A stretch of 64,000 nucleotides of DNA from Pontiellaceae bacterium B12227 (GCA_029432775.1 JAROAZ010000028.1:20888-84887); one strand, 5' to 3'. Numbered from the stretch's first letter, positions 26,117 through 34,866 are shown. Numbers and translations are program-made. Notes: generated by a model from the sequence alone, not told the origin.

Positions 26117-27271
26117 CTATTGGATTCGTTGTTGCCGTTTCATTTTCCGGTATTTCCCGGGCGTTGTGTCGAATGCCGCGCGAAAGCTGTTGATGAGCGT
26201 GTCGACGGAATAAAATCCGCAGTTTTCCGCGATATCCTCCAGCTTGGCTTCGGTGCAACTGAGCAAGTGAGCAACAGACTGAATACGCTGGTGACGAATT
26301 TCCTGACCTGGTGAGCGGGTGTAGTTGGCCGCAAATGCCTTTTGTAAGCCCTGCTGAGTCACGCCCATGGCCGCGGCGACATCGGTTGCCTGTATACCGG
26401 TATGAAAATTATTCTGAATCCAATGCAGTGCCTCCGAAACCAGCGGATTACGAACGGCATAACAATCGGTGCTTCGTCGCACAACCACTTCTTTGGGCGA
26501 ATGGCGAATGAGTTCAGGTTTGGTTTTTATAGGGGGTTGTTCGAGTATATTCCGTAACACGTTGGCTGCCTTCCGGCCCAGCCCCTCTTGGTCGCTGTCG
26601 ATACTGCTGAGTCCGACAGAAAGTCCTGCGTTAATCAGATCATCATTATCCACGCCCAGGATGGCGATGTTTTCGGGAACGCGGAGTTCATGCTGAAGGC
26701 AAATCGAGATCAGTTCAGCGGCTATAACATCTGTGTAGGCAAAGAATCCCAGCGAAAGCTCTTCAAGGCGGTGGCTGCGTTGATTGGCAATATTTTCCAA
26801 CTCCTGGATAACGGACAACTGCATGTTTTCCGATGTTTGGAGAACGGTCACGGAGCCGCCATCTTCGTCCATAAACTCCTTCAGGGCATCGAGCCTTTCC
26901 TGGTACATACGGATATTTCCCGGACCCAGCACGACTACTTCGCGATAGCCATGGTCACGAAAGTGCTCAGCCGCCATTCGACCGATTTCCCGATTATCGG
27001 TAACGACGCGTGGAATCGGCAGCTTGTGTTCTCCGAGTCCAAGGTCGACGAGCGGGATTTTATGCGTGCGGAAATATTCCAGCGTATCGGTGCATTGGAG
27101 CAGGGCAATACACCCATCGCCTTTCCACTCTTTCAGGAAGCCTTCGTTGGTGACGGGATCTTTGGGGCAGTTGAGCTGCCATCCGGCTTCCCTGGCAACC
27201 TGCGCCACCCCGCGATGAATGCGATAGTCGTACCATTCGAGCAAAAGCATGATGTGTTTGCGTTTAATCAT
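26117..27271 (-). CDS. XylR-type transcriptional regulator (sugar-binding domain + AraC HTH)
   Basis: This 384-residue protein has the layout of E. coli XylR. The N-terminal two thirds is a LacI/periplasmic-binding-like sensor (WYDYRIHRGVAQVAREAGW..., VVTDNREIGRMAAEHFRDHGYREV, ILGVDNDDLINAGLSVGLSSID). The C-terminal 100 residues form an AraC double helix-turn-helix ending ENCGFYSVDTLINSFRAAFDTTPGKYRK. Such proteins activate xylose or xylan genes when sugar binds. It lies inside the xylan locus, convergent with the GH10 gene. A copy of the candidate operator (27275-27292) ends four nucleotides from its start codon and covers its ribosome site, suggesting self-repression. Confidence 0.93.
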   Translation of the reverse strand: MIKRKHIMLLLEWYDYRIHRGVAQVAREAGWQLNCPKDPVTNEGFLKEWKGDGCIALLQCTDTLEYFRTHKIPLVDLGLGEHKLPIPRVVTDNREIGRMAAEHFRDHGYREVVVLGPGNIRMYQERLDALKEFMDEDGGSVTVLQTSENMQLSVIQELENIANQRSHRLEELSLGFFAYTDVIAAELISICLQHELRVPENIAILGVDNDDLINAGLSVGLSSIDSDQEGLGRKAANVLRNILEQPPIKTKPELIRHSPKEVVVRRSTDCYAVRNPLVSEALHWIQNNFHTGIQATDVAAAMGVTQQGLQKAFAANYTRSPGQEIRHQRIQSVAHLLSCTEAKLEDIAENCGFYSVDTLINSFRAAFDTTPGKYRKMKRQQRIQ

Positions 27272-27274
27272 AAG

Positions 27275-27292
27275 GTTTCATGAACTCCGATT
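27275..27292 (+). promoter_or_regulatory. Candidate operator copy 3 (regulator gene start)
   Basis: GTTTCATGAACTCCGATT fits the 18-nt consensus. It lies just upstream of the XylR-type gene, read on the other strand, overlapping its GGAG ribosome-binding region. Binding here could block the regulator's own expression. Copy 4 is 78 bp away in the same orientation. Confidence 0.6.
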
Positions 27293-27331
27293 TTACGCGT
27301 TAATAAACGTATTATTGAGCGCTGTCAATTA

Positions 27332-27346
27332 TTCCAATCATTGGAA
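27332..27346. repeat. Dispersed palindrome, exact intergenic copy
   Basis: TTCCAATCATTGGAA is a perfect 7+1+7 palindrome. It lies in the divergent promoter region between the regulator and the secreted-protein gene, seven bases before operator copy 4. Confidence 0.85.
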
Positions 27347-27352
27347 GTTAAG

Positions 27353-27370
27353 GTTTCATTATATCCGATT
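27353..27370 (+). promoter_or_regulatory. Candidate operator copy 4 (secreted protein/GH30 operon)
   Basis: GTTTCATTATATCCGATT fits the consensus and ends 19 nt before the -35 box TTGATA at 27390, the same geometry as at the GH43 and sulfatase promoters. Confidence 0.65.
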
Positions 27371-27389
27371 ATCGATTCGGTAGTAGGGA

Positions 27390-27417
27390 TTGATAGTATT
27401 CCATTCTGCTTTATTGT
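27390..27417 (+). promoter_or_regulatory. Probable promoter of the 27.5-kb operon
   Basis: TTGATA (27390-27395) and TATTGT (27412-27417) are 16 nt apart. The leader would be about 75 nt long before the ATG at 27500. Confidence 0.55.
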
Positions 27418-27499
27418 GGATTACAGCTAGTGCAAGGAGTATTGCCTGCAACTTCCAGTCGGGAAGGTTGATGGCAAAAACTGTAATCGGGGGAATGAA

Positions 27500-29287
27500 A
27501 TGAAAAAAAGGTTAACTTTAACTATAGTAACCCTGTTGGTTGCCGGAACGTATGGCGCAGTGCTTGAAGATTGGCAGTTCAACGATGACCCCGCGAAAAG
27601 TCTCAACGCTGTTACCAACGCTGGAACGGTCGGCACGTCGTGGAACTATGGCGGACCTCAAGCGTGGAAAGGTAGTCTCCGGCTTGGTGACAACCAGTAT
27701 TACAAATATCAAGTGAACGCTGGCGACACCTATAGAACGGCTGCCTTCGCATCACCTGTTACAACCGGTCAGGTTACCTTCCAGTTTGTGGTCGCCGATT
27801 GGGATCTCGCGGGTACAAATGGTTTTGGAACCGCCGATAACGGGATCAAGATTCAAGTGGGGAACGCCACAGAAGGGCGTATGGCGCTGGACTTTGAAGC
27901 CGCCTCTTCCAACGATATCCGAGTTGCTTCCCAGAGCGGCGGTTTGGGCGGATCGTACGTCGAGAATACGCTAGGTGACTTGAACTTGACGAATGCCGCG
28001 CCGGTTGCGATCCAGCTCCTGGTCGATCTCGATACCGGTCTTTGGTCTACCCGGGTCGATGCAGGCGCCGGCTGGGTAGATCTGACTACCGACGGCACGG
28101 GAATGACCTCAATCGACGAAATTAAACTCATTATCCAAGGCGGGGCTTCTGGCTGGGAACATGGTGGTGTCGGCGGCACGGCAACGGAATACCTCAATAT
28201 TGATTCGATGACCTTAACCGAGGGCGTGCCGGTTCCCGACCCTGTGTCCATTGTGCAGACCTTGACGGCCAGCAATGGCAATGGGAGCGGCGGAACGAAT
28301 TTTGTAGATATCGGCACGTTTGCGAATGCTCAAGCGGGTGATTATGTGGCCATCATGATGGCCGCAAATAATGGCAATACGGTCGGCGACGATATGATGT
28401 TTGCAGGTACGGCCACGCTGGATACCGTAGACGTCATTGATAATGTCCAAGCCAATGCCTGGTATGCTGAAGTTCTTGCTGACGGCACGGTTTCCATAAG
28501 TATTACCAACTATTCCAGCTATAGCGTGTTCGCGGCCTATCTGGTGCGGCCTGCCGATGCGGGGCTGGGGCTGGATGTTCAATCGCAGATCGTGCCCTCG
28601 GGATCCACCCCTCCGACCAACATCTATACCTTTGCAAGCGCTTCAGCGGGGCTCTATTTTGAGGCAAAAGGGTCGTACAATACCGGTGCAGGTCTGCCGG
28701 AGGATCCGGATGCGATTATTGTTCAGAACCAATACAATCAAGGTACCCGCGTGATAGCTCGGGGTGCCTTTGAAAATGTTACGGCGGTGACGAATTCATG
28801 GACGTCTCTGAGTAGTGCGCGGCTGACCGGCCTTGCGTTTACTCAGGTTGCGGCTCCGCTGTCCACTCCAGAAGGGTTATGGAACGAGTGGCTGGATGCT
28901 TATAGTGCAGGAATGGGTGCCGAGACCAATCTGCAGGACGATGCCGACGACGATCTGTTGGATAATCTGAGCGAATACGCCTTTGGTGGTGAGCCCGATA
29001 ATGCGCTTAGCCAAGGCAATACACCGGTTCAGTCGCAAGCGATAGATGGCGGCACGAACTATATCGAATATGTATATTATGAGCGCGACGATGCGAGTGA
29101 CCGTGGTCTGAGTTCGATGATCGAAGTGGGTACCGATCTGGTTATGACCAACTGGGCTGACGGCAGTTCTTATGAAGTCGGCAGCGGGGCCTCCGGCACC
29201 GCGGGCTACCAGGCGGTGACCAACCGGGTTCCGATCGATGCGGAAATACAGAAATTCATCCGCCTGCAGATCGAGTTCACGCCGTAG
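27500..29287 (+). CDS. Secreted protein of unknown function with C-terminal sorting-like module
   Basis: This 595-residue protein has a clear signal peptide (MKKRLTLTIVTLLVAGTYG). Residues about 20-240 and 250-460 look like two beta-sandwich domains of carbohydrate-binding or lectin style, rich in Gly, Thr, Asn and Ala with very few Cys. The last 130 residues have DDADDDLLDNLSEYAFG and a beta-rich tail ending KFIRLQIEF, like the tails of the GH10, GH30-sulfatase and beta-helix proteins here. No catalytic motif is seen. It lies under a candidate operator and before the GH30-sulfatase gene, so a role in binding or presenting sulfated xylan is likely but inferred. Confidence 0.8.
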   Translation: MKKRLTLTIVTLLVAGTYGAVLEDWQFNDDPAKSLNAVTNAGTVGTSWNYGGPQAWKGSLRLGDNQYYKYQVNAGDTYRTAAFASPVTTGQVTFQFVVADWDLAGTNGFGTADNGIKIQVGNATEGRMALDFEAASSNDIRVASQSGGLGGSYVENTLGDLNLTNAAPVAIQLLVDLDTGLWSTRVDAGAGWVDLTTDGTGMTSIDEIKLIIQGGASGWEHGGVGGTATEYLNIDSMTLTEGVPVPDPVSIVQTLTASNGNGSGGTNFVDIGTFANAQAGDYVAIMMAANNGNTVGDDMMFAGTATLDTVDVIDNVQANAWYAEVLADGTVSISITNYSSYSVFAAYLVRPADAGLGLDVQSQIVPSGSTPPTNIYTFASASAGLYFEAKGSYNTGAGLPEDPDAIIVQNQYNQGTRVIARGAFENVTAVTNSWTSLSSARLTGLAFTQVAAPLSTPEGLWNEWLDAYSAGMGAETNLQDDADDDLLDNLSEYAFGGEPDNALSQGNTPVQSQAIDGGTNYIEYVYYERDDASDRGLSSMIEVGTDLVMTNWADGSSYEVGSGASGTAGYQAVTNRVPIDAEIQKFIRLQIEFTP

Positions 29288-29323
29288 ATTCCGCTTTCTG
29301 ATTAGCACTAATGCTGAAGTGTG

Positions 29324-29357
29324 AAATATGTCCCGTCAAGGCGGGGCATATTTTGTT
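29324..29357 (+). terminator. Terminator between secreted-protein gene and GH30-sulfatase gene
   Basis: AAATATGTCCCG (29324-29335) pairs over 12 positions with CGGGGCATATTT (29342-29353), with one G-T pair and a six-base loop, followed by more T. It should stop most transcripts after the 27.5-kb gene and let some through to the fusion gene 24 nt later. Confidence 0.75.
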
Positions 29358-29380
29358 GAAGTGAATATGGAAATATGAAT

Positions 29381-32300
29381 ATGAAAAGGTGCTTATTCAG
29401 TTTAATGGTGATCAGTGCGGTAAGCGCATTTGCCCTCGAACCTTACGAGCCCGTGCTGGCCGTTGATTTTGACAAGGCCATGATCTTCGGAGCCAAATAT
29501 ACCGGCGGAAACTTTACGCTCAACACGTCTACTCCGGTTCTCGGGACCGACAAATATACCGGCCAGCCTTTTTATGCCGGGTGTGAAGAGGCCGACCATT
29601 CGGGGACACAGGTAAATACAGCGGGTACGCAGACGTATCAAGACAGCGGAATCAAACTGCAATGGAATAATCCGGATACTGCTGTCGTTGGTGATAAGGT
29701 CACGGGCGTGTATGTGTGGAAGAAAGAGGACTTCGCAAACGGCGCGAATGAAGGCCTGGTCCTGATGGTTGCAAGCAATGACACGCTCTCGGCCAGCGTC
29801 GACTTTGATTTGAAGAATAACCTCTCAGAGGGGAATTTTCGATGGCTGATCAAAGATGATGGGCAGTATTACCTCAGTGCGCCGATCACCTACACGTCTG
29901 ACAGCTCGGGGTCGAAGACACTCACGGCTCAGGCGTTGGATCTGACGTGGTATTCCTATGATCCGAACACCTCGGTTTCGGCGGTCTCCAGCGCGGCCTC
30001 GCCGACGCTGCAGCATATTGAAGCGCTGGGTTTTCAGATGGATGCGACCTTTTCGGTCAATGACGGCTCGAGATACTTTGGTGTTAAGGTGGCTTCGTTT
30101 TCTGCCCATGCGGCGGTGGCGGAAGAGGACATTTCCCCCGAATCAGGAACCGTGATTGATGCCGGACTGAGACATCAGAAGATCGAAGGGTTTGGTGCCG
30201 CGATCGCATGGTACGCGAGCCTGGTGCCCAAGAGCATCTATGCTGATGAGCTGACCGACCTGTTGTTTCGTGATCTGGGTCTCGATATGCTCCGCATCCA
30301 GAATGTATATGAATTGGATAACTATGAAAACGCGTCCAGCCAAGCGATCAATATGGTTAACATGGGCGAGGCGTCATTGGGACGTTCTTTGAAGATATTG
30401 ATGACAGCCTGGACCCCTCCGGCCAGACTGAAAAGTAATACTTCTCAAGCGGGAACAGCTCCAGCGACGCTGGACTCAGATGCCAACGGCTATCGCTATG
30501 CCGATTATGCAAGCTGGTGGGCCGACAGTGTGGATTATTATACCTCACTAGGCGTGAACATCGATTATCTCAGTATTCAGAACGAACCCAATTGGCATCC
30601 GGACTACAGCGGCTGTGCAATGGATCCGATCGAAAACGAAACTCATGCAGGCTACGGGAAAGCGTTCGAAGCCGTTTGGAAAGAACTCGCCCTGCGCAAG
30701 GGGACACAGGGGATGCCTAAGATGATCGGGCCGGAAACGATCGGAATCAATAAGGCGGATGAATATATTGATGGCCTGCCTCAACCCTCACATGCGTATG
30801 CCTATGCAACGCACTATTATCAAAACGGTGTGGGAGAAAGCCCCGATGATTTGAATGTGGAGATGCAACAGCTCAACGATGGCTATGGGTACAAGCCGCT
30901 GTTCCAAACCGAGTTTTCTGTTTTAAGTGAAAATACAAACTCGGTGATTGCCCGCAAACTCAATCTGGCCCGCCTCATTTATAATGGACTCACGCTCGAA
31001 GAGCTGTCCGCCTATTTCTACTGGGCGCTATATTGGGTCGACAACGGTTCCGGGGGAAATGCGCTCATCAACATTCCGTCCGACCCAAGCGCCTCTTACA
31101 CGATCAATCCCGAATATTATGCGTTTAAGCACTACTCCGCCTTTGTTCATGATGGGTGGCGGCGCTTGGATGTTTCCACGACAAATTCGTTGTTGATTTC
31201 GGCGTTTACCAGTCCGGATCAGGACAAGATGAGCGTGATCGTGGTGAACAGCGGAACTGCAGCGGAGAATCTCGATCTGACGTTTTCGAATGGTACGGTG
31301 ACGGCCGGGTCGATTTATCGGTCCACAGACGTGCTCGACTGCGAGCTGATCGGCACCTACACGAACGGATCTTCCCTGTCGATGCCTGCCCAGTCGATCA
31401 CCACGCTTTCGCTATCCACCGTTCCGCCGGTTGTTCCGGAAAATCCGAATATTCTGATGATTGCGGTTGATGATCTGCTACCGCAGCTGCGCTCCTACGG
31501 GGCGGCGCAGATGATCACTCCGAATCTTGATCAACTCGCATCCGATGGCTATCAGTTTAACCGCGCGCATGTTCAGCAGGCGGTCTGCGGACCGTCCCGC
31601 GCCAGCATCATGACCGGGCTGCGGCCGGATACGACACTGGCTTATCAATATAACAGCAACTTCCGGGACACCATCCCCTGGGCCTACACGATGCCGATGG
31701 TCCTCAGTCAGCAGGGATATCACTCGGTGGGAATCGGTAAGATTTATCATGTCATCAACGGCGAGAACGATGAGCTCTCGTGGGACGAAACCTGGCGTGG
31801 GGGAAGCGGAACCTACGGCTCCACCGGCGGCGTCGCGTATGAACGTTCGAGCGCCAGCGATAATTCGCTGCGGGACGGCGCGGTTACCACTGCCGCGGTT
31901 GCAAAGCTGGCCCAACTGAAAAACCAGCAACCCTTTTTCTACGGGGTTGGGTTTGTGCGCCCGCACCTTCCGTTTGTCGCCCCCTCGGCCTATTGGGATC
32001 TCTACGACCCTGCCGATCTGGAACTTCCAACCACCGATTCACACGCGATCAATTCGTCGAGCTATGCCTATACAAGCTGGTCGGAATTGCGCTCCTACAC
32101 CGGCATCCCGGCATCCGGGCCCGTCAGTGCCGAGCAGGAGCAGAATCTAATCCACGGCTATTATGCCTGTGTCTCGTATGTTGATGCACAGATCGGCCGC
32201 CTGATGGATGCGCTGGAAGATCAGGGCCTGGCGGAAAACACCATTGTCGTCGTATGGGGGGATCACGGATGGCATCTGGGCGATCACGGCCAGTGGTGTA

Positions 32301-33187
32301 AGCACACCAACTTTGAACGGGCCACGCACATTCCGCTGATTGTCAAAGTGCCGTGGATGCCGGGGGCTAGCCAGGTGGATGCGCTGGTCGAGGCGCTGGA
32401 CATCTATCCGACGCTCATGGATCTCTGCGAGGTAGAACCGCCGGATCATCTGCAGGGCGAAAGTTTTCGGCCGTTGCTGGAAAATCCGGCCGCGATCGGC
32501 AATGGGGAGGCGGTCAGTCAGTATCCGCGCTACAATAACATCATGGGATACGCCCTGCGTACCGACCGCTATCGCTATATAGAGTGGCGCCCCGCCGGTT
32601 CGGACACCCCGGCCGATGTTGAACTCTACGACCACTTTCTCGACCCCGGCGAAGACACCAATGTGGTGGCATCGACCGATTCGGTCCTTGTCGCCGCGCT
32701 ATCCGCACAGCTGGCGCCTTACGTCGGCGATGCCTACAAAGCCGGCGGGGCCGGCACTGCCGAGTCCTTTGCCGACGTTCTGGCGAACGCGGGGCTGATG
32801 GGGGAAGACGCGCTCGTTTATGCGGATGCGGACGGGGATGGTCTAAACAACTTGTTTGAATATGCCAATAACATGGATATGACCACCAACGACTATCATG
32901 TGCTGGTTCCAACCATTGGAACGTCCGGACTGCCGACCTATCAGATTGGAATCATCAACAGCTTCCAGGCATTGGAACTTGAATATCTGCGCCGGCGCGA
33001 CGCAAGCGAACTGCAATATGTCGCCGAGTTTTCCGGCAATCTGGTTTCCAATGTTTGGAACTCCGGTTCATCCGAAAGCGTGAAGTCCATCGACTCCGAC
33101 TGGGAGCGGATAATCGTTCAGGACTCGGAAACCACCGAAACCACCACCAACCGATTCGGGCGGGTGCGAATTCTGTTCAACCCATAA
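29381..33187 (+). CDS. GH30 xylanase-sulfatase fusion protein, secreted
   Basis: A single 1268-residue chain. A signal peptide (MKRCLFSLMVISAVSAFA) leads into a beta-rich region (to about 250). A GH30 domain follows (about 255-680: RHQKIEGFGAAIAWY, acid/base Glu in LSIQNEPNWHP near 402, nucleophile Glu in LFQTEFSV near 511). Then comes a complete type I sulfatase (about 690-1110) with metal residues in MIAVDD, the formylglycine motif CGPSR at Cys736 and VVVWGDHGWHLGDHG. The C-terminus has DADGDGLNNLFEY and the shared tail. The ATG at 29381 has GGAA at good spacing; 29375 is an alternative. It probably removes sulfate from xylan and cuts it. Confidence 0.93.
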   Translation: MKRCLFSLMVISAVSAFALEPYEPVLAVDFDKAMIFGAKYTGGNFTLNTSTPVLGTDKYTGQPFYAGCEEADHSGTQVNTAGTQTYQDSGIKLQWNNPDTAVVGDKVTGVYVWKKEDFANGANEGLVLMVASNDTLSASVDFDLKNNLSEGNFRWLIKDDGQYYLSAPITYTSDSSGSKTLTAQALDLTWYSYDPNTSVSAVSSAASPTLQHIEALGFQMDATFSVNDGSRYFGVKVASFSAHAAVAEEDISPESGTVIDAGLRHQKIEGFGAAIAWYASLVPKSIYADELTDLLFRDLGLDMLRIQNVYELDNYENASSQAINMVNMGEASLGRSLKILMTAWTPPARLKSNTSQAGTAPATLDSDANGYRYADYASWWADSVDYYTSLGVNIDYLSIQNEPNWHPDYSGCAMDPIENETHAGYGKAFEAVWKELALRKGTQGMPKMIGPETIGINKADEYIDGLPQPSHAYAYATHYYQNGVGESPDDLNVEMQQLNDGYGYKPLFQTEFSVLSENTNSVIARKLNLARLIYNGLTLEELSAYFYWALYWVDNGSGGNALINIPSDPSASYTINPEYYAFKHYSAFVHDGWRRLDVSTTNSLLISAFTSPDQDKMSVIVVNSGTAAENLDLTFSNGTVTAGSIYRSTDVLDCELIGTYTNGSSLSMPAQSITTLSLSTVPPVVPENPNILMIAVDDLLPQLRSYGAAQMITPNLDQLASDGYQFNRAHVQQAVCGPSRASIMTGLRPDTTLAYQYNSNFRDTIPWAYTMPMVLSQQGYHSVGIGKIYHVINGENDELSWDETWRGGSGTYGSTGGVAYERSSASDNSLRDGAVTTAAVAKLAQLKNQQPFFYGVGFVRPHLPFVAPSAYWDLYDPADLELPTTDSHAINSSSYAYTSWSELRSYTGIPASGPVSAEQEQNLIHGYYACVSYVDAQIGRLMDALEDQGLAENTIVVVWGDHGWHLGDHGQWCKHTNFERATHIPLIVKVPWMPGASQVDALVEALDIYPTLMDLCEVEPPDHLQGESFRPLLENPAAIGNGEAVSQYPRYNNIMGYALRTDRYRYIEWRPAGSDTPADVELYDHFLDPGEDTNVVASTDSVLVAALSAQLAPYVGDAYKAGGAGTAESFADVLANAGLMGEDALVYADADGDGLNNLFEYANNMDMTTNDYHVLVPTIGTSGLPTYQIGIINSFQALELEYLRRRDASELQYVAEFSGNLVSNVWNSGSSESVKSIDSDWERIIVQDSETTETTTNRFGRVRILFNP

Positions 33188-33189
33188 AC

Positions 33190-34383
33190 TTAAAGTCTGT
33201 TCAAAAAGTCCGCAATGCTCAGGTGTGTGACATTGCGCGTGAGCGGTATGGATTGATCTGTGATGGATACCAGTCCGCCGTTTTCTGAATTCCCCTGTTC
33301 CAGCTGGGTAATGAAACGCTCAAGGGGGGCGGCCATTTTTGTCTTCGGAGTTTGGGATAATTTGAACTCTGCAGGGAAGAGCTTACCATCGGGGCGCATG
33401 GCGATGAAGTCGACCTCAAACCCGTTTTGCGTCCGGAGGTAGCAGAAGCGGGGCTGTTTGCCCTGTGCGAATGAATGTTTTACGGCTTCCTGAATGCAGT
33501 AGTTTTCAAACAAAGCTCCGGCCATGGGACCGTTCAGCAAATGGGCTTCGGATTCCAGACCGGTTAAATAGCAGGCGAGTCCGGCGTCCAGAAAATAGAC
33601 CTTTGGCGATTTGACAATACGAGACCCGATGTTTTTGAAGTAGGGCGGGAGCAGGTAGATGAGTCGGCATGCTTCCAGAATGGAAACCCAGCGCTTTATG
33701 GTGTTGACGCTCACGCCGATATCCCGGGCAATCGTTGAGAGGTTCAGGGTTTGCGAGCAACGGGCAGCGAGCAGCTGAAGGGTTCGTTCAAATTCCCGCA
33801 GGCTTCCAATGTCGTATAGAGTGCGGATGTCTCGCTCCAGGTAGGTTTGCAGGTATCCTCCGTACCATCGCTGGGTATTCAGTGCCGGGTCTGTAACCAG
33901 TTCAGGGAAGCTGCCTCTCAGGCAGGCTTGGATAAAATCCGTTTTGGAATCAACCGGGTTCACACGGGCCCGCTCTTTGCAGCTAAAAGCTCCCAGTTCT
34001 AAAAGAATGATTCGCCCAGCCAGCGATTCTGAAATTCCTTTTGTACTTACAAACTGCTGGGAGCCCGTCAGGACATACTGCCCCTTTTTCCGACGATTTT
34101 CATCCACCCGTATTTTAATGTAGTGCAGTAAATCCGGCGCATACTGAAATTCGTCGATAATGAGTTTTGATTCGAATTGGCCGAGAAAAAACAGCGGGTC
34201 TTCTATGGCCTGCTGGCGAAGTAATGGGTCATCCAGCGTAACATAGGCATAGCCGGGCAACGATTCTCTAAGCAACGTGGATTTTCCCGTTTGGCGCGGC
34301 CCAGTTACCGCAACAACAGGAGCTTCCTGCAGGGCGGTCTTTAGGAGACCTTCAATCTCGCGGTTGATATACGGACTGTTCAT
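33190..34383 (-). CDS. AAA-type ATPase with DUF4143
   Basis: This 397-residue protein belongs to the ATP-binding family with an N-terminal AAA_14 domain and a C-terminal DUF4143. Walker A is GPRQTGKSTLL (about 28-38), Walker B is LIIDEFQYAPDL, and TGSQQF is the sensor. The middle has a helix-turn-helix-like stretch (LNLSTIARDIGVSVNTIKRWVSILEACRLIYLLPPY), and the end has FEVDFIAMRPDGKLFPAEFK, a nuclease-like fold segment. The function of these very widespread, often mobile genes is unknown. It lies convergent to the GH30-sulfatase gene with a two-base gap and looks like an insertion into the xylan locus. Confidence 0.9.
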   Translation of the reverse strand: MNSPYINREIEGLLKTALQEAPVVAVTGPRQTGKSTLLRESLPGYAYVTLDDPLLRQQAIEDPLFFLGQFESKLIIDEFQYAPDLLHYIKIRVDENRRKKGQYVLTGSQQFVSTKGISESLAGRIILLELGAFSCKERARVNPVDSKTDFIQACLRGSFPELVTDPALNTQRWYGGYLQTYLERDIRTLYDIGSLREFERTLQLLAARCSQTLNLSTIARDIGVSVNTIKRWVSILEACRLIYLLPPYFKNIGSRIVKSPKVYFLDAGLACYLTGLESEAHLLNGPMAGALFENYCIQEAVKHSFAQGKQPRFCYLRTQNGFEVDFIAMRPDGKLFPAEFKLSQTPKTKMAAPLERFITQLEQGNSENGGLVSITDQSIPLTRNVTHLSIADFLNRL

Positions 34384-34520
34384 GGGTGTGTTTTAACTTT
34401 TAGGGATAATTTATCAAGCATATTTGATTTCTGATTGCAAATATGACTGGCAAATCTGGATCTGGGCATCTCGGAAATAGCAGGAAGATCCATGAAAAAC
34501 AGAATTATGATTGTTCGTGG

Positions 34521-34746
34521 TTATTGAATTTCCTTGCCGATGACTTCCCAGTGGCCGGTCTTTTTTGATCCGACCCGACGGAGTAAACCCTCTTTTTTCA
34601 GCGTCCGGATGCGGCGTTAGATGGTTGCCGGGCTGACGCCCACCGCCTGAGCGGCGTCATCATAGTTTGCCGAAGGATGACCCTTTAGGACTTCCAAAAG
34701 GTCAGGGGCTGGTTTTATACGGTCAGAAGTATATGGGGTGACCTTT
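34521..34746 (-). pseudogene. Broken remnant of a winged-helix regulator C-terminus
   Basis: Reading the minus strand, this segment encodes KPAPDLLEVLKGHPSANYDDAAQAVGVSPATI, a stop (TAA at 34617-34619), then RRIRTLKKEGLLRRVGSKK and GHWEVIGKEIQ before a second stop. Together this is a textbook winged helix of the type that ends AlbA/RecG-like regulators and other DNA-binding proteins. The upstream part of the gene is missing (a stop lies just before). It is therefore a decayed 3' fragment, perhaps debris from the event that brought the DUF4143 gene. The rest of the 483-nt gap at 34384-34866 holds only promoter signals. Confidence 0.65.
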
Positions 34747-34764
34747 TAATGACCTTATAAGCGA

Positions 34765-34782
34765 GTTTCATTTTTCCTCATT
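34765..34782 (+). promoter_or_regulatory. Degenerate candidate operator copy 5 (sulfatase operon)
   Basis: GTTTCATTTTTCCTCATT matches GTTTCATNANNYCYGATT with two mismatches. It ends 19 nt before the -35 box at 34802, exactly as copies 1 and 4 do, which supports it despite the mismatches. Confidence 0.5.
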
Positions 34783-34801
34783 TAGTGCTCAATTGTCGCG
34801 G

Positions 34802-34830
34802 TTTACAGCGCTAGACTCTCTCATTACTAT
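34802..34830 (+). promoter_or_regulatory. Probable promoter of the sulfatase / GH10-sulfatase operon
   Basis: TTTACA (34802-34807) and TACTAT (34825-34830) are 17 nt apart and would give a leader of about 30 nt before the ATG at 34867. Confidence 0.6.
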
Positions 34831-34866
34831 GAGGCCATTAATCGAGCCCATTGGAAGGATATCAAT

